From assembly GCF_036569345.1 (NCBI RefSeq), contig NZ_DATCQT010000175.1:1-64000 (forward strand): 64,000 nucleotides of DNA, read 5' to 3'. Under the pieces are notes generated by a model. It was not told where the DNA came from and ran no database searches. It was given only the letters and a program-made list of their open reading frames with translations. The stretch is from Clostridium_AD sp036569345 (GTDB lineage Bacteria > Bacillota > Clostridia > Clostridiales > Clostridiaceae). This document shows, piece after piece, positions 47,890-56,492 of the stretch (within the stretch, counting starts at the first letter, position 1; each line of letters opens with the position of its first letter). The position numbers and the translations under genes are program-made.

Positions 47890-47927
47890 GAGGCAAATTA
47901 CTGAAATATATTTCGGTAATTTGCCTC
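47890..47927. terminator. Convergent terminator after the GNAT fusion gene
   Basis: GAGGCAAATTACTGAAA and TTTCGGTAATTTGCCTC pair around TATA. It lies between two converging genes. Confidence 0.85.
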
Positions 47928-47956
47928 TTATGATTTTGTACGTATGAGTTTAAATT

Positions 47957-48466
47957 TTATTTTCTAATACCATAACCACCATAAATAGTTCTGGTATCTA
48001 CAAGCGAAATAACAGCATTTATATTTGAATTTTGTATTAGTTTTAAAATCTCAGATTTTCTTTTTCGTTTAACATGTAATATAAGCATTTTTTTTTCTTC
48101 TTTTAACCCTTCTGCATCTACAAGTGTAACGCCTACATTGTCTGCTCTTAATATTTCAGCTAATATTTTTCCATCTCTAACAGACACTATTGCATTTATG
48201 GTCATGAGTCCTAGTGCTAGTTTTTCTTCTAGAATACAACCTATGTAATTTCCGCAAGCAAAGCCTAATGCATAAGCCACCATTTTTAATGGTGCTTCAT
48301 TTATTCCTACAAGCATTGTACCAATTACATATAACCATATAAGTACTTCGAAAAAACCTATAATAGAACCATAGAATTTTTCACCGCGAGTTATAAGTAC
48401 TGTTCTAATTGTAGTTAAAGAAACCTCAACTATTTTAGCAAAAAAAATAAGCATAAAACTAAACAT
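47957..48466 (-). CDS. UPF0316/DUF2179-DUF5698 membrane protein
   Basis: A 169-residue protein with three N-terminal helices (about 2-20, 30-52 and 58-78; the LTTIRTVLITRGEKFYGSIIGFFEVLIWL block is typical of UPF0316), then a cytosolic DUF2179 domain (about 85-169) ending SLVDTRTIYGGYGIRK. DUF2179-like domains can bind cyclic nucleotides or related ligands; the function of UPF0316 is unknown. SD AAGGGGG precedes ATG. Confidence 0.88.
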   Translation of the reverse strand: MFSFMLIFFAKIVEVSLTTIRTVLITRGEKFYGSIIGFFEVLIWLYVIGTMLVGINEAPLKMVAYALGFACGNYIGCILEEKLALGLMTINAIVSVRDGKILAEILRADNVGVTLVDAEGLKEEKKMLILHVKRKRKSEILKLIQNSNINAVISLVDTRTIYGGYGIRK

Positions 48467-48656
48467 ACGCAGCCCCCTTTATAAAATATTTGTTGCTTGT
48501 ACGTTTTCTATTATATATATACAATATTGCTCCATTTAAAAGGGCTTTACAAGGCTTAATATTAAAAGTTTATATATAATTAATTAATAGAATATTTTAT
48601 TTGTAATTTAAACAACTATTTTAAAGTCGGATTTCATAAGTTTAGGTGTTATAATT

Positions 48657-48705
48657 ACTTGTCATAAAGTTGATAGTTGACAAGTCAACGAAATTTACTT
48701 ATATT
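48657..48705 (+). promoter_or_regulatory. Promoter and overlapping operator of the MFS exporter
   Basis: SigA promoter TTGACA (48677-48682), 17 bases, TATATT (48700-48705). ACTTGTCA (48657-48664) and TGACAAGT (48678-48685) form an inverted repeat that covers the -35, and GTTGAC-AA-GTCAAC (48676-48689) is a second, tighter palindrome. A MarR- or TetR-type repressor is likely; none is adjacent. Confidence 0.6.
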
Positions 48706-48734
48706 TAGTGGAAAAGGGTAAAAGGGGAATGAAA

Positions 48735-50159
48735 ATGGATTCAGTAAATAATAGCAATAATAAAAATAGATGGATGATTTTATTTATAGTTGTAATGGTA
48801 ACTTTTATGTCTACATTAGATGGGAGTATTGTAAATGTAGCTCTACCTGCTATGGCTAAGTCTTTAAATGTAACATCCGCGGGTATTCAATTGGTAGTAA
48901 CAAGTTATTTAATTATAGTTTCAGCAACTATATTAGTTTTTGGGAGACTGGGAGATATAGTTGGTAAGACAAAGGTATTCAAGTTTGGAATTGCTATATT
49001 TACAATGGGTTCTATATTTTGTGGAATAACAAGTTCACTTTCAGGTTTAGTTATAGCTAGAGTGATACAGGGAATAGGAGCCGCGGGTACTATGGCCAAC
49101 AGTCAAGGGATTATAACCGCAGTATTTCCATCAAATGAAAGAGGTAAAGCGCTAGGAATCACAGGAACCTTCGTGGCGCTTGGAGCAATGGCAGGTCCAG
49201 CACTTGGAGGATTTATAGTGGATGCAAGTAGTTGGGAATATATATTTTTAATAAATGTTCCAATCGGTATAATAACTTTATTTTATGCCTTAAAGATTCT
49301 TCCCAAAGGGCATAAAACAGAAAGGGTAAAATTGGATGGCCTGGGGGCAATATTATTTATGTTTGCTATAGTTCCTTTATTTGTATCTCTAGGAAAAGGG
49401 CAAGAGGTTGGATTTACTCATCCAATAATTTTGGTAGGGTTTTTAATAGCACTTATATCTTTCATAACATTTATTATGGTAGAAAAGAGACGTGAAAATC
49501 CTATTTTACAATTAAAAATTTTTGAAAATAAATTATTTTCGCTTAGTATATTTTGTGGATTTCTATCCTTTGTGGCCATATTTTGTTCAAATATTATTCA
49601 ACCTTTTTTTCTTCAGGATGTTCTTAAGTACTCACCTGCATTTACTGGATTAATACTTATGATTTCTCCTTTAGTTTTGTCCGTAGTGGCACCGATTAGT
49701 GGACATTTATCAGATAAAATAGGTTCGGAAATTCTAACTTTTATTGGTCTTGTGGTTACGAGTTTTGGGTTACTGTTAATGTCAACTTTTAATGAGCATT
49801 CAAGTATATTAGAAATGGTGTTATTTATAGCGGTTATGTCTCTTGGAAATGGTTTATTTCAATCACCTAATAATTCGCTCATAATGTCCACAGTTCCAAG
49901 AGATAAGCTAGGCATTGCAGGAAGTATAAATGGACTTGTAAGAAACTTAGGAATGGTTTGTGGAATAGCTTTATCCACTTCCCTCTTGTATAACAGGATG
50001 AGTTATAAAATTGGTCATCGTGTAACAAATTATGTAGCTTCCAGGAATGATGCCTTTGTTTATGGTATGAGGGTTGTATATATAACTGCAGCTGCTATTT
50101 GTATGCTGGGTGCAATTTTAACTTTTTTAAGATTATATAGAAGTAAAGCTAAAATATAG
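48735..50159 (+). CDS. MFS drug exporter, DHA2 (EmrB/QacA) family
   Basis: A 474-residue protein with 14 predicted helices, a proton-coupled exporter of drugs or organic compounds. It shows motif D1-like FMSTLDGSIVNVALPAMAKSL, motif A GRLGDIVGKTKVFKFG, the motif C region GALAGPALGGFI-like (ALGAMAGPALGGFIVDASSW) and the central loop before TM 9. Start ATG 48735 follows AAAGGGG at 7 bases. A GTG at 48708 would lie upstream of the likely transcription start (about 48712). Substrate unknown. Confidence 0.9.
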   Translation: MDSVNNSNNKNRWMILFIVVMVTFMSTLDGSIVNVALPAMAKSLNVTSAGIQLVVTSYLIIVSATILVFGRLGDIVGKTKVFKFGIAIFTMGSIFCGITSSLSGLVIARVIQGIGAAGTMANSQGIITAVFPSNERGKALGITGTFVALGAMAGPALGGFIVDASSWEYIFLINVPIGIITLFYALKILPKGHKTERVKLDGLGAILFMFAIVPLFVSLGKGQEVGFTHPIILVGFLIALISFITFIMVEKRRENPILQLKIFENKLFSLSIFCGFLSFVAIFCSNIIQPFFLQDVLKYSPAFTGLILMISPLVLSVVAPISGHLSDKIGSEILTFIGLVVTSFGLLLMSTFNEHSSILEMVLFIAVMSLGNGLFQSPNNSLIMSTVPRDKLGIAGSINGLVRNLGMVCGIALSTSLLYNRMSYKIGHRVTNYVASRNDAFVYGMRVVYITAAAICMLGAILTFLRLYRSKAKI

Positions 50160-50164
50160 TGCCA

Positions 50165-50222
50165 TCCACGTGGCAAGTGGCATCTTTTAAGATACCACTT
50201 GTCACGTGGAAGGTACTTTTTT
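50165..50222 (+). terminator. Terminator after the MFS exporter
   Basis: A 22-base near-perfect stem (TCCACGTGGCAAGTGG onward) with a small TT loop, followed by TACTTTTTTT. It is also next to the stop codon of the converging lipoprotein gene. Confidence 0.85.
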
Positions 50223-50797
50223 TATTTTTTTAGTTCCTGTTTTCCAGTCACTTTACTTTTAGCATCCATTTTGAATGTAGATTTAGCTGTATCAGTAGTG
50301 AAATATACATTTCCGTCAATTGTAGCATCTTTTAATTGAAAATTGCTTGCTGAAATATAAAGGTCACCTTTGAAAGTTCCATGTTCTATACTTCCCATAG
50401 GACTTTTAAAAGTTAATTTTGGCGCAGTCAAAATGTATCTAGCGGTAACAGTATGTTTTGCATCTTGAGCGTATAGAGCTATCTTACGTTGCATAATATC
50501 TTTACCATTAGCATCTTTTTTGCCGTTTTTATAATCACCCTCAACTACAAGAGGCTTATCAATAGATAAATCCTTTGTTATTGCAATAATCCATGTGCCC
50601 TTGTTACTAATAGCTTTTTCAAAAGCAGGTATTGTGTTTACTATTGAGGCTGTGGTTACTACATTTGGGGTCGTTTGTTTTGGAACTATTGTCGTCGGTG
50701 GTGTGGTTGTTTTTGGTGGTGTTACAGGTTGCTTAGCACAACCTACAAATAATACTGTTAATAGAGCCGATGTTATTAATATAATTTTTGATTTCAT
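50222..50797 (-). CDS. Secreted lipoprotein of unknown function
   Basis: A 191-residue lipoprotein: signal peptide with lipobox LFVGC (Cys20), a Pro/Thr/Lys-rich linker (about 21-50), then a beta-rich domain (about 55-191) with repeated alternations such as GTWIIAITKDLSIDKPLVVEG and GTFKGDLYISASNFQLKDATIDGNVYF that look like a right-handed beta-helix or bactofilin-like fold. The reaction, if any, is unknown. SD CAAGGAGGA precedes ATG. Confidence 0.7.
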   Translation of the reverse strand: MKSKIILITSALLTVLFVGCAKQPVTPPKTTTPPTTIVPKQTTPNVVTTASIVNTIPAFEKAISNKGTWIIAITKDLSIDKPLVVEGDYKNGKKDANGKDIMQRKIALYAQDAKHTVTARYILTAPKLTFKSPMGSIEHGTFKGDLYISASNFQLKDATIDGNVYFTTDTAKSTFKMDAKSKVTGKQELKK

Positions 50798-50881
50798 AAT
50801 GAGTCCTCCTTGTTAGTAAAATAATTTTTACTTTAAATTTAGTATAACCAAAACAATAAAAATTATATTAGATAAAAAGGC

Positions 50882-50948
50882 AAAAAAAAAATAAATAACA
50901 GTCAATATATTAATACATTTTTGACTGTTATTTTTTTTATTTAACTTG
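50882..50948. terminator. Bidirectional terminator at the end of xdhC
   Basis: AATAACAGTCAA and TTGACTGTTATT pair around 25 AT-rich bases, flanked by A-run and T-run. It lies 4 bases from the xdhC stop codon. Confidence 0.75.
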
Positions 50949-50951
50949 TAC

Positions 50952-52040
50952 CTATTTCTTAAAAGATTCTATCAATACTTCCATTATACCTCCACACACC
51001 ATTCCCTCATCTTCAGCAACGGAACCTGTCATATCTACTGTTTCAATTTGATATCCACCATTCCTAATTACATCACGAGCGATAATAATTACTTCACCTT
51101 CACTACATCCTCCGCCAATACTTCCTAAAGTTTTACCATTACTCCACACAAGCATTTTTGCTCCTTCTTTTCTTGGCACTGAGCCTTTTGTGGAGATTAT
51201 CGTAATAATTGCCATTTGGTCATCTTCATCGTGACTTAGCTCCGTTAGTACGTTTCGGTCAAATTCCGGCCAAGTAGATTTTATAGATTTTTTACTTCCA
51301 TTGTTTATATTAATAAGTCTTTTATAACTAATGACCTGAGAAATAATTGCGCAAGCTATTTCCGGTGGGGTAATTGCACCTATATCTATGCCGATAGGTG
51401 CATTTACTTTGTCTAGCCTGTCCTTAAGAAAACCTTCATCAAGTAATTGATTCATAGCTCCATGAACTCTGCGTTTTGAACCAATCATTCCGATATATGC
51501 AGTGTTGTATTCTAATACTTTCCTAAGGCAATCCATGTCATGCCTATGACCTCTTGTTACAATTACTACAAAAGATGACTCGTTTAAATTAATCAAGTTA
51601 AAGCATTTATCAAAGCTCTCACAAATAACATTTTCAGCCTTAGGAAACCGCATACTATTGGCGAATGATGGCCTATCATCTATAACTGTTACGCTAAATC
51701 CTACTAATGCGCCAAATTCAACTAAGGGCATTGCAATATGACCACCACCAAATACTATTAGATGAGCTTCAGGAAAATAAGGTTCAATTAAGTATATTTG
51801 CTTATCAGAAACTTTAACAAATTGAAGATTTCCAGTTTGTAGAACATATTGAACCTTCTGGTAAAAATTTTCATCAAAATCGTAATTATTATCATGGTTA
51901 TGTAAATCCTCTTCAGTAAAAATAATTTTTTTTACTGGAGGGTTATCCTCAAGGTCTCCATTAGGAACAGTTGAAACCATAGCTGCCCTTTTACCTGCAT
52001 CCACAATATTAAGCAATTGTTTATAAATGCTTGAACTCAT
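50952..52040 (-). CDS. XdhC/CoxI-family molybdenum-enzyme accessory protein, permuted
   Basis: A 362-residue protein. A Rossmann-type XdhC_C domain (about 90-250; LIVFGGGHIAMPLVEFGALVG, VIDDRPSFANSMRFP, TRGHRHDMDCL, YIGMIGSKRRV) precedes a CoxI/XdhC_CoxI domain (about 277-360; TIISTKGSVPRKEGAKMLVW, GSIGGGCSEGEVI, EGMVCGGIMEVLIE). The usual order is CoxI first, then Rossmann, so the two domains are swapped. XdhC proteins sulfurate and insert the molybdenum cofactor into xanthine dehydrogenase-type enzymes. No molybdenum hydroxylase gene is nearby. SD AAAAGGAG precedes ATG. Confidence 0.88.
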   Translation of the reverse strand: MSSSIYKQLLNIVDAGKRAAMVSTVPNGDLEDNPPVKKIIFTEEDLHNHDNNYDFDENFYQKVQYVLQTGNLQFVKVSDKQIYLIEPYFPEAHLIVFGGGHIAMPLVEFGALVGFSVTVIDDRPSFANSMRFPKAENVICESFDKCFNLINLNESSFVVIVTRGHRHDMDCLRKVLEYNTAYIGMIGSKRRVHGAMNQLLDEGFLKDRLDKVNAPIGIDIGAITPPEIACAIISQVISYKRLININNGSKKSIKSTWPEFDRNVLTELSHDEDDQMAIITIISTKGSVPRKEGAKMLVWSNGKTLGSIGGGCSEGEVIIIARDVIRNGGYQIETVDMTGSVAEDEGMVCGGIMEVLIESFKK

Positions 52041-52279
52041 ATTATCTACTCCTTTTTTTAATTTATGTCTGTAGTTATAGTTTATATAAATAATAACCTA
52101 TTGTTAGTTATTCTTCAATTACTTTACATAATTTTATCTAAATATTTCATCAAATTGTTTATATTGGAGTGATATTTTTCTTAACTAGTTTTTTATGGTA
52201 TAATTTTCTTATACTAAATGAATAATAAATAAAGTTAAAGAATCATCTAACATATATAAATTGTGGAAGGAAGTGAGTA

Positions 52280-52320
52280 TTTAGTGAGTTTGTGTATTAG
52301 TTGTACACTTGTTTACTAAA
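52280..52320 (+). promoter_or_regulatory. Hairpin between ribosome site and start of the aminopeptidase gene
   Basis: TTTAGT pairs with ACTAAA and inside it GTGTA pairs with TACAC. The only SD-like sequence, GGAAGGAAGTGAG (52265-52277), is 52 bases from ATG 52329; the folded hairpin would reduce the effective distance to about 17. Confidence 0.3.
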
Positions 52321-52328
52321 GACAAATT

Positions 52329-53558
52329 ATGAATAATGAATTATTAGAAAAATATGCTCTTTTATTGATTAAGACAGGAATTAATATCCAAAAGAATCAA
52401 ATACTTGTTATCAATTCTCCAATAGAATGTGCTGCATTTACTAGAATAGTTTCTAAAATTGCATATAAAGAGGGCGCTAGGGATGTAGTTATAAATTGGA
52501 GAGATGAACTATCATCAAAAATTAAATTTATGAATGCTCCAGAGGATGTATTTTCAGAATATCCAGAATGGCAGAAAGATTTTTACTTATCAAATGCACG
52601 AAATGGTGCTGCTTTCTTAAGTATTTCAGCATCTGACCCTGAGCTTATGAAGGATGTTAATCCACAAAGGATGTCTAAAGCGCATAAGGCTGCAAGTACT
52701 GCAATTAAAGAATATAGAGATAGGCTTATGAGCAATAAAAATGTTTGGTGTGTTGCATCAATCCCAACTATTTCCTGGGCAAAAAAAGTGTTCCCAGGCT
52801 TATCAGAGGATGAAGCAATGGAGAAACTATGGAATGCTATATTTAAAACAGTAAGGGTCGACACAAAGGATCCTGTTGCTTCATGGGAAACTCATAAAAA
52901 CAATCTAAAGAAAAGTATGGATTTTATGAATTTAAATAACTTTAAATATTTACAATACAAAAATTCATTGGGTACTGATCTTAAAATAGAGCTTCCAGAA
53001 AATCATTTATGGCTTGGAGGATCAGATTTTACACCTGAAGGCATTGAGTTTATAGCTAATATGCCAACAGAAGAAGTATTTACGCTTCCTAAAAAAGATG
53101 GGGTTAATGGAGTAGTATTTAGTTCAAAACCTCTAAACTATAATGGTAATTTAATTGAAGAATTTTCAATTACTTTTAAGCAGGGAAAAATTGTAGATTT
53201 CAAAGCAAAAAAAGGCAATGATATTTTAAAGAGTATTATTGAAACTGACGAAGGATCTAATTATCTTGGTGAAGTAGCATTAGTGCCATATAATTCTCCA
53301 ATATCAAATTCAAACATACTATTTTATAATACACTATTTGATGAAAATGCATCTTGTCATTTAGCTATAGGAAAAGCATATCCAGTATGCATAAAAAATG
53401 GTGAAAATTTAAGTGATGATGAACTCGCAGAGCAAGGAGTTAATGATTCATTTGTACATGAAGATTTTATGGTAGGTACAAAAGACTTGCAAATAATCGG
53501 GATTACAAAAGAGGGGAAAGAAATACCAGTGTTTGAAAATGGGAATTTTGCGTTTTAA
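52329..53558 (+). CDS. M29-family aminopeptidase (AmpS/PepS-like)
   Basis: A 409-residue cytosolic metallopeptidase: start LLEKYALLLIKTGINIQKNQILVI, the DVVINWRDELSSKIKFM helix, ENHLWLGGSDFTPEGIEFIANMPTEEVFTLPKKDGVNG with the conserved Glu metal ligands, LGEVALVPYNSPIS (Glu), LFDENASCHLAIGKAYP (His) and VHEDFMVGT (His-Glu/Asp). All metal-ligand blocks of AmpS/AmpII are present. It trims N-terminal residues from peptides. There is no normal ribosome site within 15 bases of ATG; see the hairpin feature. Monocistronic. Confidence 0.9.
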   Translation: MNNELLEKYALLLIKTGINIQKNQILVINSPIECAAFTRIVSKIAYKEGARDVVINWRDELSSKIKFMNAPEDVFSEYPEWQKDFYLSNARNGAAFLSISASDPELMKDVNPQRMSKAHKAASTAIKEYRDRLMSNKNVWCVASIPTISWAKKVFPGLSEDEAMEKLWNAIFKTVRVDTKDPVASWETHKNNLKKSMDFMNLNNFKYLQYKNSLGTDLKIELPENHLWLGGSDFTPEGIEFIANMPTEEVFTLPKKDGVNGVVFSSKPLNYNGNLIEEFSITFKQGKIVDFKAKKGNDILKSIIETDEGSNYLGEVALVPYNSPISNSNILFYNTLFDENASCHLAIGKAYPVCIKNGENLSDDELAEQGVNDSFVHEDFMVGTKDLQIIGITKEGKEIPVFENGNFAF

Positions 53559-53583
53559 GAAAAATATTTTAAATAAGTAATGT

Positions 53584-53619
53584 AACCTATAAAACTTCGG
53601 TTTTATAGGTTTTTTTATT
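53584..53619 (+). terminator. Terminator after the aminopeptidase
   Basis: AACCTATAAAAC-TTCG-GTTTTATAGGTT followed by TTTTTT; a 12-base stem with a stable UUCG loop. Confidence 0.95.
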
Positions 53620-53907
53620 TGCTTCTAGCGCATTAATTATCTATTACTTTTATTTTTTAAGATATAAAGCTAGGGGGAATCAGTATAAATAATGTTGATA
53701 AACTTATCAATTTATATTGCAGTAAAGAGCATGGTGTATATTTAAAATCTATTATTGAACTGTAATTGAAGTTAAAATTAACATTGGATAAATAAAGTGG
53801 ATATTTTAAAAAATATGAGAGAAACTACGTAATATAGAGATAAAAGTTGGAGTATCAATTTATAATTTTAAACGCACTTATTTAGAAAAAAGGACATGGT
53901 GATTTCA
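53620..53907. other. Spacer before the ger operon with a 25-codon gene fragment
   Basis: The plus-strand frame 53688-53765 reads NNVDKLINLYCSKEHGVYLK then SIIEL and a stop, without a normal start codon, although GGGGGA precedes it. The LDxLI-x-Y-like pattern faintly recalls the C-terminal end of Spo0E phosphatases, but the match is too short to call. No promoter stands out; the operon promoter may be a forespore type. Confidence 0.2.
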
Positions 53908-55389
53908 ATGGAAAATGGAGATCTAGATGGAAATATAGATTTAATTAGGAATGGGTTAGGCAAGCAAAGTTCTATGGTGGTAAAGCATTTTTATATTGGT
54001 AGGGATCAGCCTTTAGAAGCTGCTATTATCTATGTCAATGGAATTACAGACAAGGATATTATTGATAGAGATATATTAAATCCTCTGATGATTCATATAG
54101 GAGAAAATTTGAATGGAATGGTAAACATAGGAGATTATCTTTGCAAAAGATATATTTCCATGAGCAATACATCCGTAGAATTAGATCTGAATGTGGTGCT
54201 TAAAGATCTTAAAAGAGGAAAAACTGCAGTGCTAATAAATGGCGCTTCAGAAGTAATAATAGCTGACACTACAGGGGGTATGCAACGGGCTATTATGGAG
54301 CCTATGAATGAAACGGCAGCAAAAGGTCCAAGAGATGGTTTCGTAGAAAATTTAGATGTAAATATTAGCCTTATTAGGAGAAAAGTCAAAGATAAGAACC
54401 TCACCATTGACTTATTTAATGTAGGAAGTAGATTGCAGAGTGACGTGGCAGTGGTGTATATAAACGATATAGCAGATAAACAGGTATTAGAAGAATTAAA
54501 AAAGAGAGTAGAAGCCATTAATGTAGATGCTGTACTTTCAGCGGGGAAGCTTGAGCAATTTATTGAATCCTATGCTTATTCAGTTTTTCCACAAGCCTTC
54601 AGCTCAGAAAGACCAGATAGAGCTATTGGAAATATGTTAGAAGGGAAAATAATTGTTCTTGTTGAAGGAACACCATTAGTACTTATATATCCAGCAATAT
54701 TTATGCAATTTTTTCAGGCTGTGGAGGATTATACTGAAAGAACTGTCATATCCTCTTTTGTAAGACTTCTTAGGATTATGGCAGCGATTATTGTTATTAC
54801 TTTACCTTCTTTTTATTTAACACTAATAAAGTTTAATGTAGAACTCATACCCATAAAATTTGTCACCCCTATTGTTCAATCAAGAGTAGGAATTGCTTTA
54901 ACCCCTTTTTTAGAGATTTTTGCTATGGAGATAGTTGTAGAATTTTTAAGAGAAGGCGGCTTAAGGTTGCCCACTAAAATAGCCCAAACATTAAGTTTAG
55001 TAGGCGGTATTATTATAGGCGATACAGCAATTCAATCTAAAATGGTGAGTCCTACCACCTTGCTTATAGTGGGAGTCACTGTAATCAGTACCTTCTTAAT
55101 TCCTAGTTATGATATGTCTCTTTCCATCCGTATTCTACGGTTCCCCATGCTGATGTTAACAAATATTATGGGTATATTTGGAATAGCTATAGGGTGGTTT
55201 TTAATTTTAGTTCATCTTTCCTCTTTAGATAGTTTAGGTGTACCATATTTTGAGTTTCATAAAAGTGACTTAAAAGATACTTTTATTAGAGCACCATTGT
55301 GGAAAATGAACAAGAGGCCAGAGGTAACTCCAAATCAAGACTCAATAAGGCAGACGGATTTTAGAAATAAGTTTAAGAAAAAAAGGTAG
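53908..55389 (+). CDS. GerA-family spore germination receptor subunit A
   Basis: A 493-residue GerA protein, the first gene of a seven-gene operon. The hydrophilic N-terminal half (about 1-285) has the family pattern (IDLIRNGLGKQSSMVVKHFYIG, IYVNGITDKDIIDRDIL, LINGASEVIIADT, GPRDGFVENLDVNISLIRRKVKD). It is followed by PALFM-like and LPSFYLTLIKFNVELIP membrane helices (about 300-470), with FLREGGLRLPTKIAQTLSLVGGIIIGD between them. It sits in the spore inner membrane and helps sense germinants. I placed the start at ATG 53908; ATG 53896 is too close to its SD. Confidence 0.93.
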   Translation: MENGDLDGNIDLIRNGLGKQSSMVVKHFYIGRDQPLEAAIIYVNGITDKDIIDRDILNPLMIHIGENLNGMVNIGDYLCKRYISMSNTSVELDLNVVLKDLKRGKTAVLINGASEVIIADTTGGMQRAIMEPMNETAAKGPRDGFVENLDVNISLIRRKVKDKNLTIDLFNVGSRLQSDVAVVYINDIADKQVLEELKKRVEAINVDAVLSAGKLEQFIESYAYSVFPQAFSSERPDRAIGNMLEGKIIVLVEGTPLVLIYPAIFMQFFQAVEDYTERTVISSFVRLLRIMAAIIVITLPSFYLTLIKFNVELIPIKFVTPIVQSRVGIALTPFLEIFAMEIVVEFLREGGLRLPTKIAQTLSLVGGIIIGDTAIQSKMVSPTTLLIVGVTVISTFLIPSYDMSLSIRILRFPMLMLTNIMGIFGIAIGWFLILVHLSSLDSLGVPYFEFHKSDLKDTFIRAPLWKMNKRPEVTPNQDSIRQTDFRNKFKKKR

Positions 55390-55397
55390 TGAATAAA

Positions 55398-56492
55398 ATG
55401 GAAGGAAGCTCTAATAAAAAACAAAGTTACTTAACGGTAAGTCAGTTTGCCCTTATTATCTTCGGTGCAATTGTTGGAGTTGGTATTCTATCGCTTCCAA
55501 ATGGTGTAGTAAAAACCGCTCATCAGGATGGATGGATTTCCACTTTAATTGGGGGGATATACCCTTTGTATGTTGTAATGATAGCCAGCTATATAGGCAA
55601 AAAATTTCCTAATGTTAGCATACTAATTTTAAGTAAAAAGTATTTTGGTAGATTTTTCGGAAGTACCTTCAATTTAATTTTTGCAACTTATTTTATTTTT
55701 GTTGCATCAATGATAGCTAGTTATTATTCCAATTTAGTACGAACTTATATGGTGGGATTTTTAACCCCCATTAAGATCATAGGTATCCTATTTATCTGCA
55801 TTATTTATGCGACTTCTAGAGGTTTGAAAGTAATAGGAATAATTAGTGAAATTTCCTTTTATCTTACAATTATTCTCATTTTGTCACCTATAGTAGCGCT
55901 ACGGTATGCTAATATGACAAATATTTCTCCTGTATTTGGCTCTGGTTTTAGTTCAATAGCAAAAGGGACTTTGAAATCTGTTTTCGCTTATTCAGGAGCG
56001 GAAATAATCTTACTGATCTATCCCTTTCTAAAAGAGAAAAATAAGATGCTGATCTCTTCACTTATAAGTGTAACTCTGGTTATAGTTATGTATGTATGGT
56101 GTGTTTTTGTAACTACATTTTATTTAGGACCGGATATTGTGAACAAAAATAATTGGTCTTTTTTATTGGTGACAGGAAGTCTGACCATAACAGTAGTCAA
56201 TAATTATAGATTTATTTTTATATTTTTGTGGAGTTTAATTGCATATAAAAGTATCAGCATTAACTGTTATGCAAGTATATATATTTTAAAACAGTTTGCA
56301 CATAAAATAGAGATTAAAAAGATTTACTTTTTTATGTATCCACTACTTGTATATTTAGCTCTTAAGTTTGGGAATGAAATAAGTAGGCAAAACATTAGCG
56401 ATAATGTTATACCCTGGTATAGCATATTTAATTTATTGTATATGACGGCGATTGCATTATTTATATCTTTTAAGGGAGGAGGTAAAGCTTGA
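55398..56492 (+). CDS. GerB-family germination permease 1
   Basis: A 364-residue APC-type permease with 10 helices, subunit B of a germinant receptor. SQFALIIFGAIVGVGILSLPNGVVK is the family start (TM1 with the unwound segment), then QDGWISTLIGGIYPLYVVMI, and SYYSNLVRTYMVGFLTPIKIIG. B subunits carry the germinant pocket. ATG 55398 follows AAAAAGG by 11 bases; the GTG 55389 overlaps the gerA stop. It shares its last 4 bases with gerC1, so translation is coupled. Confidence 0.92.
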   Translation: MEGSSNKKQSYLTVSQFALIIFGAIVGVGILSLPNGVVKTAHQDGWISTLIGGIYPLYVVMIASYIGKKFPNVSILILSKKYFGRFFGSTFNLIFATYFIFVASMIASYYSNLVRTYMVGFLTPIKIIGILFICIIYATSRGLKVIGIISEISFYLTIILILSPIVALRYANMTNISPVFGSGFSSIAKGTLKSVFAYSGAEIILLIYPFLKEKNKMLISSLISVTLVIVMYVWCVFVTTFYLGPDIVNKNNWSFLLVTGSLTITVVNNYRFIFIFLWSLIAYKSISINCYASIYILKQFAHKIEIKKIYFFMYPLLVYLALKFGNEISRQNISDNVIPWYSIFNLLYMTAIALFISFKGGGKA

